In this document: piece after piece, positions 56,305 through 64,000 of the stretch
How positions within the stretch are numbered: the stretch's first letter is position 1
How the letters are laid out: each line of letters begins with the position of its first letter
From: Actinopolyspora lacussalsi
GTDB taxonomy: Bacteria > Actinomycetota > Actinomycetes > Mycobacteriales > Pseudonocardiaceae
Assembly: GCA_030803735.1 (NCBI GenBank)
Contig: JAURUC010000001.1
Span: forward strand, 338,501-402,500
DNA length: 64,000 nt
Direction of reading: 5' to 3'
Notes under the pieces: generated by a model
Seen by the model: only the letters and a program-made list of their open reading frames with translations
What the model was told of the DNA's origin: nothing
Databases searched by the model: none
Program-made: the position numbers and the translations under genes

Positions 56305-57717
56305 GTGGCAGCCCGGAACACGAGCGGGACTCGTGGACGAGGCACGCAGGGGGTCGCGGACGGTCTGCGCGGGATCAGTTCCGCGCTGACTTCCTGGTTG
56401 ACCAGACCGCTGGCCTCGTTCCACCTGTTACTCGCGGCGTTCGGGCTGCTGACGGCTTTCGGAATGGTGATGGTGCTGTCGGCCTCCAGCGTGGAGTCCT
56501 TCAGCCAGCAGGGGTCCTCCTACAGCGTCTTCCTGAAGCACCTGCTGCACTGCCTCGCCGGGGCGGTCTGCTGTTACGTGGCCATGCGAATGCCGGTCTG
56601 GATGCTGCGACGGTTCAGCCACGTGTTCCTGTTGGTGTGCCTGGTGCTGCTGTCCCTGGTGCTGACCAGGTTGGGCTTCGAGAACAACGGTGCGCAGAGC
56701 TGGTTCCGACTGGGGCCGGTCTCGTTCCAACCGGTGGAGCCCGCCAAGATCGCGCTCGCGCTCTGGGGGGCTCACGTGCTCGTCACCAAACGGGCTCTGC
56801 TCGGCCAGTACCGCCATCTGCTGGTGCCGGTGCTCCCCGCGGCGCTGTTGATGTTCGCCCTGGTGATGATGCAGCCCGATTTCGGCTCCACGGTGACGCT
56901 CGGCATCGTGCTGCTGGCGCTGCTGTGGTTCGCGGGTGCACCGCTGCGGCTGTTCAGCGCGCTGGTGCTCGGTGCCGTCACCGGCATGCTTGCCCTGATT
57001 TTCCTCTTCCGCTACCAGATAACCCGGGTGACCTCGTTCTTCGACTCCGGCAGCGGCAACGACGACAAGAGTTTTCAGGCGACCCAGGCGCTGTTGGCGC
57101 TTGCCGACGGCGGCATGTTCGGTGAGGGAATCGGACGCGGGTGGTCCAAGTGGCAGTACCTGCCCGAAGCGGACAACGACTTCATCTTCGCCGTGCTGGG
57201 CGAGGAACTGGGGTTCGTGGGGTGCGCCTCCGTGCTGCTGTTGTTCGGTACCGTCGCCTACGTGGGGATGCGGATCGCCGCTCGCAACACCGATCCGTGG
57301 ATCAAGCTGGTCTCCGCCACGCTCACCATGTGGTTGGTGGGGCAGGCCGCGATCAACATCGGTTACGTGGTGGGACTGCTGCCGGTCACCGGACTGCCGC
57401 TACCGTTGATCTCCTCGGGGGGAAGCTCGGTGGTGACCACCATGGTCGTTTTCGGGTTGCTGGCCAACTTCGCCAGACACGAGCCCGAGGCCATCTCGGC
57501 GCTGCGCTCGCTCGGCCCGGGCAAGATCGGCAAGCTGCTCAGGTTGCCCACTCCCTCGCCCTATCGGCCTCCCGCCTCGCGACGTCCCGCCGGGGCGGCC
57601 AATCCGCGCAGACCCCAGCCCGCCAAGCCGTCCGGTAAGAAGAACCGTTCCGAAGGCCCGAGTTCCGGAAAACGGCGGGCGCCGAGCGGACAACGACGTT
57701 CCGGATCCCCACGATGA
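56305..57717 (+). CDS. ftsW: Septal glycosyltransferase FtsW
   Basis: FtsW is the SEDS-family peptidoglycan polymerase working with FtsI. About ten transmembrane segments from residue 37 on; conserved pieces include GAQSWFRLGPVSFQPVEPAK, the large extracellular loop ending LPEADNDFIFAVLGEELGF, and GLPLPLISSGGSS. Residues about 395-470 form a basic Pro/Arg-rich tail. GTG 56305 begins 7 nt after the murD stop. Length 470 residues. Confidence 0.95.
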   Translation: MAARNTSGTRGRGTQGVADGLRGISSALTSWLTRPLASFHLLLAAFGLLTAFGMVMVLSASSVESFSQQGSSYSVFLKHLLHCLAGAVCCYVAMRMPVWMLRRFSHVFLLVCLVLLSLVLTRLGFENNGAQSWFRLGPVSFQPVEPAKIALALWGAHVLVTKRALLGQYRHLLVPVLPAALLMFALVMMQPDFGSTVTLGIVLLALLWFAGAPLRLFSALVLGAVTGMLALIFLFRYQITRVTSFFDSGSGNDDKSFQATQALLALADGGMFGEGIGRGWSKWQYLPEADNDFIFAVLGEELGFVGCASVLLLFGTVAYVGMRIAARNTDPWIKLVSATLTMWLVGQAAINIGYVVGLLPVTGLPLPLISSGGSSVVTTMVVFGLLANFARHEPEAISALRSLGPGKIGKLLRLPTPSPYRPPASRRPAGAANPRRPQPAKPSGKKNRSEGPSSGKRRAPSGQRRSGSPR

Positions 57718-57894
57718 GCCGGAAACCGCCGGAACGAACGGTTCCCACCGACGGGCGCCGGGAGCTGCTCGAGGGGCATGACAAGCTCACGTGAAACGGA
57801 TCCGGTGCCGTGAGTCACCGGACCGCCACCACCGATCACCCCGAATCGCCACCCGGCCCAGCGGTGCGCGATCCAGAAACCAAGGAGGACTTCG

Positions 57895-59064
57895 TTGAAC
57901 ACGCAGCAACCGGGTGACCCCAGCGGTCGAGGTGGAGCACCGTCTCCCGCGGGGGAGACCGGCGCCGGTTCGCCGCGACGTCGGGGCCCCACGGTCGTCG
58001 TGGCGGGTGGTGGCACAGCAGGCCACATCGAGCCCGCGATGGCGTTGGCCGACGCGGTCCGCAGGCTGCGTCCGGACGCCAGTGTGGTGGCTCTCGGTAC
58101 GGAACGCGGACTGGAGACCGACATCGTGCCCGCACGCGGCTACCCGTTGGAACTGGTTCCACCGGTGCCGATGCCGCGCAAGGCCAGTCCCGAGCTGCTC
58201 AGGATGCCCTCGAAGGTCCGCGATTCGGTACGCCGTACCCGCGAGGTGCTGGAACGAGTGGGCGCCGACGTGGTCGTCGGTTTCGGCGGCTATGTCTCCC
58301 TCTCCGCCTATCTGGGAGCCCGTGGCCGAGTTCCGATCGTCGTTCACGAGGCGAACGCGCGAGCCGGGCTGTCCAACAAGGTGGGAGCCCGCTTCGCCAG
58401 GGAAGTGCTGGCGGCCGTGCCGGACAGTGGCTTACCCGGTGCGCGCACCATCGGAATACCACTGCGCGAGTCGATAACCACTTTGGACCGTGCCTCGCTG
58501 CGCGCCCAGGCCCGCGCGCACTACGGGCTGCGTCCCGACGCGCCGACCGTCCTGGTCTTCGGTGGTTCGCAGGGTGCTCAGACACTCAACACCGCGTTCT
58601 CGGGGGCCTCCGACGAGTTGGGCAGGGCCGGTATCGGTGTGCTGCACGCACACGGGCCCAAGAACACGGTGGCGGTGCGGGAGCTTCCCGGAGCGCCGCC
58701 CTACGTGCCGGTGCCCTACCTGGAGCGGATGGATCTGGCGTACGCGGCGGCCGATCTGGTGGTGTGCCGCTCGGGTGCGATGACGGTGGCCGAGGTGTCC
58801 GCGGTGGGGCTCCCCGCCGTGTTCGTGCCGCTACCGCACGGCAACGGTGAGCAGGCCCTCAACGCGCAACCCGTGGTCACCGCTGGGGGCGCGAAACTGA
58901 TTTCCGACGCGGAACTGACACCGCAGCGTGTCATCGATGAGATACTGCCGTTGGCAGGTGATTCCGAAGGGCTGGCACGAATGAACCGCGCGACGCTGAG
59001 TACTGGGCATCGCGAAGCGGACCGGGTGCTGGCCGAGACCACGCTGGAGGTGGCCGGGGCGTGA
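57895..59064 (+). CDS. murG: Lipid II synthase MurG
   Basis: MurG transfers GlcNAc to lipid I to make lipid II at the inner membrane face. [15 protein letters not shown] near residue 38 is the N-terminal glycine loop, and the [10 protein letters not shown] loop and the [13 protein letters not shown] acceptor/UDP-binding segment follow. TTG 57895 has AAGGAGG upstream. Length 389 residues with a Gly/Pro-rich N-terminal extension of about 30. The stop overlaps murC (GTGA). Confidence 0.95.
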   Translation: MNTQQPGDPSGRGGAPSPAGETGAGSPRRRGPTVVVAGGGTAGHIEPAMALADAVRRLRPDASVVALGTERGLETDIVPARGYPLELVPPVPMPRKASPELLRMPSKVRDSVRRTREVLERVGADVVVGFGGYVSLSAYLGARGRVPIVVHEANARAGLSNKVGARFAREVLAAVPDSGLPGARTIGIPLRESITTLDRASLRAQARAHYGLRPDAPTVLVFGGSQGAQTLNTAFSGASDELGRAGIGVLHAHGPKNTVAVRELPGAPPYVPVPYLERMDLAYAAADLVVCRSGAMTVAEVSAVGLPAVFVPLPHGNGEQALNAQPVVTAGGAKLISDAELTPQRVIDEILPLAGDSEGLARMNRATLSTGHREADRVLAETTLEVAGA

Positions 59065-60557
59065 ACGACGATGAGGATGGCAGGCAGTCGCGGGAGACAC
59101 TTTCGGAGGGTTCTCCCGCCACCACCGACGATCTGCTGTCCCGGGTGCATCTGATCGGCATCGGCGGGGCGGGGATGAGTGGTATCGCCCGCATCCTGCT
59201 GGCCCGGGGGAGGAAGGTGTCGGGCTCGGATGCCCGCGATTCGAGAACCGTGCTCGCGCTGCGTACCCAGGGGGCCGCCGTCGCGATCGGACACGACAGT
59301 CCGAACCTGGACCAACTCGAATCGGGGCCGAGCGCCGTGGTGATCTCCACGGCCATCGAGGCCGAGAACCCGGAGCTGGCCGAGGCACGTCGCCGAGGTG
59401 TCCCGGTGCTCGGCCGTGCCGAGGCACTGGCCGCGCTGATGCGGGATCACCGGGTGGCATGTGTGACCGGGACGCACGGCAAGACCTCCACCACCTCCAT
59501 GCTCACGGTGGCGCTGCAGCACTGCAGACTCGACCCGTCGTTCGCCATCGGCGGTGATCTCAACGACTCCGGGGCGAACGCGCACCACGGCGAGGGCGGG
59601 CTGTTCGTCGCGGAGGCGGACGAGAGCGACGGTTCCTTCCTGGTGTTCTCCCCCTCGGTGGCGGTGGTCACCAACGTGGAGCCGGACCATCTCGACCACC
59701 ACGGAACCACCGAGGCCTACGTCGAGGTGTTCGAGAAGTTCGTGGAGCGGATCGAGCCGGGCGGGGTGCTCATCGCCGGAACCGACGATCCGGGCGCCGC
59801 CGCGCTGGCCGACCGAGCCGAACGCGCGGGGGTGCGAGTACGCCGTTACGGCACTGCCGTGGAAGGGGCGGACGACGCCCGCATCGTCTCCTACGCACCG
59901 CGGCACGGTGGTGGTTCGACGGAACTGCTCCTGGGCGGAAGCGGTGCCGTGGAACTGTACGTGTCGGTCCCCGGGGAGCACATGGCGGCGAACGCGGTCG
60001 CCGCGCTGCTGGCGGGGATCGAACTCGGGGCCGACACCGGCGAGTTGCTGGACGGCCTGGCCGCGTTCGGCGGGGTTCGGCGTCGTTTCGAGTTCAAGGG
60101 GAGAGCCGACGGTGTGCGGGTTTACGACGACTACGCGCACCATCCCACCGAGGTCCGGGCCCAGCTGCGCGCCGCTCGTACCGAAGTGGATTCCGGCAGG
60201 ATCGTCGTCGCCTTTCAACCGCACCTGTTCTCCCGTACCGCCGCGTTCGCCGACGAGTTCGGTGCGGCGCTGGCCGAGGCCGACGAAGTGGTGGTGCTCG
60301 ACGTGTACGGCGCCCGTGAGCAGCCGCAGCCGGGGGTTTCCGGCCGACTGATCGCCGATGCGGTGCCGTTGCCCCCCGAACGGGTGCACTACGAGCCCTC
60401 GATCACCGAGGTAGCGCCCCTGACGGCGGAATTGGCACGTCCCGGTGACATCGTGCTGACCATGGGTGCGGGCGACGTCACCATGCTGGGACCGGAGATT
60501 CTGACCGAGATCGACAGTCGTGACGGTGCCGCCGACCCGGTGCCGCCGGAGAACTGA
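59061..60557 (+). CDS. murC: UDP-MurNAc:L-alanine ligase
   Basis: MurC adds L-alanine to UDP-MurNAc, the first stem-peptide residue. The motifs [18 protein letters not shown] (N-domain), [14 protein letters not shown] (ATP loop), [10 protein letters not shown] and [10 protein letters not shown] are all present. Length 498 residues. GTG 59061 overlaps the murG stop. Confidence 0.96.
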   Translation: MNDDEDGRQSRETLSEGSPATTDDLLSRVHLIGIGGAGMSGIARILLARGRKVSGSDARDSRTVLALRTQGAAVAIGHDSPNLDQLESGPSAVVISTAIEAENPELAEARRRGVPVLGRAEALAALMRDHRVACVTGTHGKTSTTSMLTVALQHCRLDPSFAIGGDLNDSGANAHHGEGGLFVAEADESDGSFLVFSPSVAVVTNVEPDHLDHHGTTEAYVEVFEKFVERIEPGGVLIAGTDDPGAAALADRAERAGVRVRRYGTAVEGADDARIVSYAPRHGGGSTELLLGGSGAVELYVSVPGEHMAANAVAALLAGIELGADTGELLDGLAAFGGVRRRFEFKGRADGVRVYDDYAHHPTEVRAQLRAARTEVDSGRIVVAFQPHLFSRTAAFADEFGAALAEADEVVVLDVYGAREQPQPGVSGRLIADAVPLPPERVHYEPSITEVAPLTAELARPGDIVLTMGAGDVTMLGPEILTEIDSRDGAADPVPPEN

Positions 60558-60801
60558 GGCCGCCGACCGGCACACCCGGTCCCCGGGTCGAACGGGCCCG
60601 GGGACCGGCGGTTCGCACGTTCATGGGAGGTGCGTCCCCCGGAACGGGAACAGCCTGTCGCCGGGAGCCCGCGAGAGGTTCCGTCCAGCGAGAGCGCGAG
60701 AGAACCGATTCAACAGCGTTCCACCGGATCCCCGGCATCTCATCTCGCCCGATCGACCGACGTGTGCGGGCCGCTCCCCGAGCACGCGAGCGAGTTCTGC
60801 T

Positions 60802-61611
60802 ATGGATTCCGAACGAAAAGCACCACCGGACGGAGATCGTGGGGTCGTCATGGCGGATTCCGGAACGACACGGACGCGTCAGCGCGGTCGCGCCACCTCG
60901 AGAGATCGGCGAGGCAGTGGATCCGGTACCGAGTCCTCCGGTGTGGGAGTTCGGGGATGGGTGACGCTGGGGTCGCTCGCCCTGCTGACCATCGGTGTGG
61001 TGGTGGTCTTTTTCACGCCGGTGCTGGGTGTGCGTTCCGTGCGGATCGAGGGAACCCGGGTGCTCGACTCGTCCAGGGTGCGGCAGGTGGCGGCGATCGA
61101 GCACGGTACGCCGATGGTTCGAGTGGACCGTTCCGGGGTGCTGCGGCGCGTGAACGGTATTTCCAGGATCGATTCGACCACCGTCCGGTTGTCACTGCCC
61201 GCCACGGTGGTCATCGACGTCGAGGAACGGCGACCGGTGATGTACACCGGGGCCTCGGAGGGGTTCCGGCTGGTCGATGACGAGGGGGTCGGTTTCGCCA
61301 CGGTCACCGAGCGCCCGAGCGATCTGCCCGAGCTCCGGCTCGGCCCGGAACAGCGGACGAAGCGAGTGCGGATGGCGGCTGTGACCGCTGTGACCGCGCT
61401 GGACGGAAAGACGCTGGACCAGGTGAGAGCCGTAAGTGTCGAGACCGGGGCGGGAGCCCCGCGGGTGCGTATGTCACTGACGCGGGGACGTGCCGTCGAA
61501 TGGGGCGGCACGGGTGAGTCCGAACGAAAGGCGGCTATTCTGCCCGTGCTGCTCGGCCGACCCGGTGAGGTATACGACGTGACCAGTCCGGAGCTGCCCA
61601 CCGTTTCTTGA
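60802..61611 (+). CDS. ftsQ: Cell division protein FtsQ
   Basis: FtsQ is the bitopic scaffold of the FtsQLB complex. A basic cytoplasmic tail precedes one transmembrane helix (about residues 54-75), followed by a POTRA domain starting GVRSVRIEGTRVLDSSRVRQVA and the beta domain. ATG 60802 gives 269 residues; ATG 60850 (MADSGTTRTR) is an alternative with a GTGGGG just upstream. The 244-base spacer after murC holds no other gene. Confidence 0.9.
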   Translation: MDSERKAPPDGDRGVVMADSGTTRTRQRGRATSRDRRGSGSGTESSGVGVRGWVTLGSLALLTIGVVVVFFTPVLGVRSVRIEGTRVLDSSRVRQVAAIEHGTPMVRVDRSGVLRRVNGISRIDSTTVRLSLPATVVIDVEERRPVMYTGASEGFRLVDDEGVGFATVTERPSDLPELRLGPEQRTKRVRMAAVTAVTALDGKTLDQVRAVSVETGAGAPRVRMSLTRGRAVEWGGTGESERKAAILPVLLGRPGEVYDVTSPELPTVS

Positions 61612-61779
61612 ACCGAGCTCCGGCGCGTTCGGTGACTCGGTAGCCCGCCGTCTCCGGTCCTGGCCCGGATTTTCCGGTGGGGCTTTCGTTTCCCGGCGGG
61701 TGCACCGCGTTTCGTGCTGCGAGCCGTCCGGGGCGCCAGGGGTGAGGCCGCCGGACTCGTCGTCTTCGCCCCGAAGGTT

Positions 61780-62463
61780 TCAACGGGTCCCGAGGTAGAG
61801 GTGGTACTCCGTGCGCAGTGAGCCCAGCGTGACCGGAATCGGGTGCCGCCGTACCGTGTCGAAGACTTCCCGCATGGTCGTTTCCAGCTCCTCGGAGTGA
61901 GCCGCGGACCAGATCGCCACCACGCCGCCCGCCGCGAGTCCGCTGTGGCAGTTGGCCAGGAAGTCCTGTTCGTACACCGTCTCGTTGGCGTCGTGCACGA
62001 GATAACCGGGGCCGTTGTCCACATCGAGCAGTATCAGTTCCAGGGAACCACTCGTGCGTTCGGCCAGGACCGCGGTGACGTCCGAGGCGCACAGGTGTAT
62101 CCGCTCATCCGAACGATCGTCGGCCAGCTCGGGAACCAGGCCGCTCCGGTACCAGTCTATGACCGCCGGTTCCAGTTCCGCGACGGTAACCTCGCGCACG
62201 AACGGGTCGGCCAGTACCTCGTGCAGGGTGTACCCGAGCCCGAGTCCGCCGACCAGCACTCGCGCTCCGTGCCGGGACTCCTCGGTTCCCGAGGCGGGCA
62301 ACGACTCCAGCGCCGTTCGCGCCAGCAGGCGCTCGCTCTCGGTGTGGGCGGTGTCCATCACGAACACCCCGTTGACCCGTAGTTCGAGCGTGCCGTCAGC
62401 GCGCCGCAGCAGTACGACCTCGCCCCGGGGCGACTCCACCGTGGCCACTCGTTCGACGGACAC
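61780..62463 (-). CDS. Spermidine-synthase-like methyltransferase-fold protein
   Basis: A protein of the spermine/spermidine synthase superfamily. The nucleotide-binding segment is VLVGGLGLGYTLHEVLADP, followed by VTVAELEPAVIDWYR and LELILLDVDNGPGYLVHDANE. The last replaces the usual Asp-x-x-Asp polyamine site with Asp-Val-Asp-Asn, so aminopropyl transfer is doubtful. GTG 62463 is chosen over GTG 62472 or 62448 on spacing to GAGAGG; length 227 residues. It lies antisense between ftsQ and ftsZ, an unusual place. Confidence 0.75.
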   Translation of the reverse strand: MSVERVATVESPRGEVVLLRRADGTLELRVNGVFVMDTAHTESERLLARTALESLPASGTEESRHGARVLVGGLGLGYTLHEVLADPFVREVTVAELEPAVIDWYRSGLVPELADDRSDERIHLCASDVTAVLAERTSGSLELILLDVDNGPGYLVHDANETVYEQDFLANCHSGLAAGGVVAIWSAAHSEELETTMREVFDTVRRHPIPVTLGSLRTEYHLYLGTR

Positions 62464-62987
62464 TCGTTCCACGCCTCTCGTCGGGTGCCTCGGCTCCGCG
62501 TTGCTTCGCGCTCGGTGCGGATCGGCGGTCGTGCGAGCATTCGACCCTGTTGGCCCGCCCCGCTTTTCCTCACCCGGCCGCACACAATATCGTTGACGAG
62601 GTCCACCGTCCGAAGGTCCGTGTGAGTCCCGGATCAGCCGTCATGGACACCACGACTCGCGGATTCGTTCGCGGTACGGTGTGGACCGTGATCGTGACAA
62701 GCCGACGGGTCGGGTGTACTCGAGGTTTCGTGGTGTGGGGCGCGGAGCTTTCCGGGCGTCGTGCGGGTGTCCGTGGTCACGGCCGGTGAGTCGATGACAC
62801 ACGTGCGGCGGTAATCGGCGTGGCTGCTGGACTCCTGCCGTCCACGGTGCATAACGTCCGATCACTGCGGGTTGACGACGAGTCGGCCACGTAGTCACAC
62901 ACCACACCGGACGCCGGACGGCGTCCACGACCGAGACCTGTCACGGTCCACCCACAGCGAGCGCTTCAGCCACGACCAGGAAGGCGG
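62464..62987. promoter_or_regulatory. Upstream region of ftsZ
   Basis: A 524-base spacer before ftsZ. Streptomyces ftsZ is driven from several promoters in this position, one being developmental. Here TTGACG at 62872-62877 could be a -35 element, but no matching -10 is clear. The ribosome site AGGAAGG (about 62979-62985) directly precedes ftsZ. No gene is evident. Confidence 0.4.
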
Positions 62988-64000
62988 ATGACGATGACGC
63001 CCCCGCACAACTACCTAGCGGTGATTAAAGTCGTCGGCATCGGTGGCGGCGGTGTAAACGCCGTGAATCGGATGATCGAGGTCGGGCTCAAGGGTGTCGA
63101 GTTCATCGCGGTGAACACCGACGCGCAGGCCCTCCTGATGTCGGATGCCGACGTCAAGCTCGACATCGGCCGTGAGCTGACGCGCGGTTTGGGAGCGGGA
63201 GCCGCTCCCGATGTCGGTTACCAGGCCGCCGATGACCACAAGGACGAGATCGAGGAGGTGCTCAAGGGCGCCGACATGGTCTTCGTCACCGCGGGCGAGG
63301 GAGGTGGCACCGGTACCGGTGGTGCTCCGGTGATCGCCTCGGTGGCCCGCAAGTTGGGGGCGTTGACCATCGGTGTCGTCACCCGTCCCTTCTCGTTCGA
63401 GGGCAAGCGCAGAGCCAACCAGGCCGAGCAGGGCATAAAGGATCTGCGTGACGAGTGCGACACCCTGATCGTCATTCCGAACGATCGGTTGTTGCAGCTC
63501 GGCGACATCGGCGTGAGCCTGATGGACGCCTTCCGCTCGGCGGACGAGGTGCTGCTCTCCGGTGTGCAGGGGATCACCGACCTGATCACCACACCGGGGC
63601 TGATCAACCTCGACTTCGCCGACGTCAAGAGCGTCATGTCCGGGGCGGGGAGTGCCCTGATGGGTATCGGCTCCGCACGGGGTGAGGGCAGAGCGGTGGA
63701 GGCGGCGCAGAAGGCGATCAACTCACCGTTGCTGGAAGCCAGTATGGAAGGCGCGCACGGTGTGCTGCTCGCCATAGCGGGTGGTTCGGATCTCGGACTG
63801 TTCGAGATCAACGAATCGGCTTCGTTGGTGCAGGAGTCCGCCCATCCCGAGGCCAACATCATCTTCGGTACGGTCATCGACGACTCACTGGGCGACGAGG
63901 TGCGGGTCACCGTGATCGCGGCCGGTTTCGACGCCGGGGCACCGACGCACAAGAAACTGGACCCCGACAAGGTCGGTTCCACCGAGGAGGGCGATCCGGA
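62988..64000 (+). CDS. ftsZ: Cell division protein FtsZ (3' end missing)
   Basis: FtsZ is the tubulin-like GTPase forming the division ring. The 337 codons before the window ends contain [16 protein letters not shown], the tubulin signature [10 protein letters not shown] (about residues 107-116), the [14 protein letters not shown] segment and the T7 loop [14 protein letters not shown] 62988 follows AGGAAGG; ATG 62994 is an in-frame alternative. The C-terminal tail lies outside the window. Confidence 0.97.
   Translation, partial: MTMTPPHNYLAVIKVVGIGGGGVNAVNRMIEVGLKGVEFIAVNTDAQALLMSDADVKLDIGRELTRGLGAGAAPDVGYQAADDHKDEIEEVLKGADMVFVTAGEGGGTGTGGAPVIASVARKLGALTIGVVTRPFSFEGKRRANQAEQGIKDLRDECDTLIVIPNDRLLQLGDIGVSLMDAFRSADEVLLSGVQGITDLITTPGLINLDFADVKSVMSGAGSALMGIGSARGEGRAVEAAQKAINSPLLEASMEGAHGVLLAIAGGSDLGLFEINESASLVQESAHPEANIIFGTVIDDSLGDEVRVTVIAAGFDAGAPTHKKLDPDKVGSTEEGDP

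Overview
The window is a high-GC actinobacterial chromosome segment. Gene order matches the translation, stress and cell-division neighbourhoods of Mycobacterium and Pseudonocardiales (rimP-nusA-ylxR-infB, pnp-dapB, thyX-dapA-rnj-ftsK, pgsA-cinA-clgR-pspA-pspM, rsmH-ftsL-ftsI-murE to ftsZ). Proteins restricted to actinobacteria (DUF3040, TIGR03085/mycothiol-type fold, PspM), many GTG/TTG starts, 4-nt stop/start overlaps and a chaplin-like secreted protein suggest a filamentous, sporulating Pseudonocardiales such as Saccharopolyspora or Actinopolyspora. The order-level placement is fairly secure; the genus is a guess.

Layout. 1-351: start of a leftward lipoprotein gene that runs off the window. 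0.6-7.0 kb: translation operon rimP, nusA, ylxR, infB, DUF503, rbfA. 7.2-11.9 kb: CGNR regulator, MATE pump, peptide deformylase, truB, ribF. 12-17.9 kb: HTH protein, RNA cyclic phosphodiesterase, rpsO, pnp, dapB, a TPR membrane protein. 17.9-22.5 kb: GNAT, an AlkX/YcaQ-type DNA glycosylase, a DUF4097 protein with a ribbon-helix-helix protein, thyX. 22.6-26.1 kb: TIGR03085 protein, dapA, RNase J. 26.1-29.1 kb: the only clearly accessory stretch, with a small chaplin-like secreted protein, a strong orphan terminator and a solo TnpB whose N-terminus looks damaged. 29.1-37.1 kb: ftsK, secreted phospholipase A2, an ArgA-like acetyltransferase, pgsA, cinA, clgR, pspA, pspM. 37.4-46 kb: NCS2 permease, a solo ParA, a methyltransferase, DUF3040 and a leftward moxR-DUF58-transglutaminase operon. 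46.5-64 kb: division and cell-wall (dcw) cluster rsmH, ftsL, ftsI, murE, murF, mraY, murD, ftsW, murG, murC, ftsQ, an antisense spermidine-synthase-like gene, and ftsZ cut off by the window end.

Most of the window is conserved housekeeping DNA. Its genes cooperate in ribosome maturation and initiation (RimP, NusA, IF2, RbfA, TruB, Def), RNA turnover (PNPase, RNase J), lysine/DAP synthesis feeding peptidoglycan (DapA, DapB, Mur enzymes, MraY), envelope stress control (ClgR-PspA-PspM) and septation (FtsK, FtsL, FtsI, FtsW, FtsQ, FtsZ).

The points most worth a second look are departures from the usual layout: no mraZ before rsmH, no M16 peptidase between pnp and dapB, no DHH phosphoesterase after rbfA, and a reversed extra gene between ftsQ and ftsZ. 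Others are an 11-bp-phased TGACGTCA repeat over the start of the ribbon-helix-helix gene, the TnpB locus, and an apparently unannotated transcript ending at a very strong terminator near 27,070. I did not find a convincing wholly new multi-gene system. No CRISPR array, rRNA or tRNA gene was seen.
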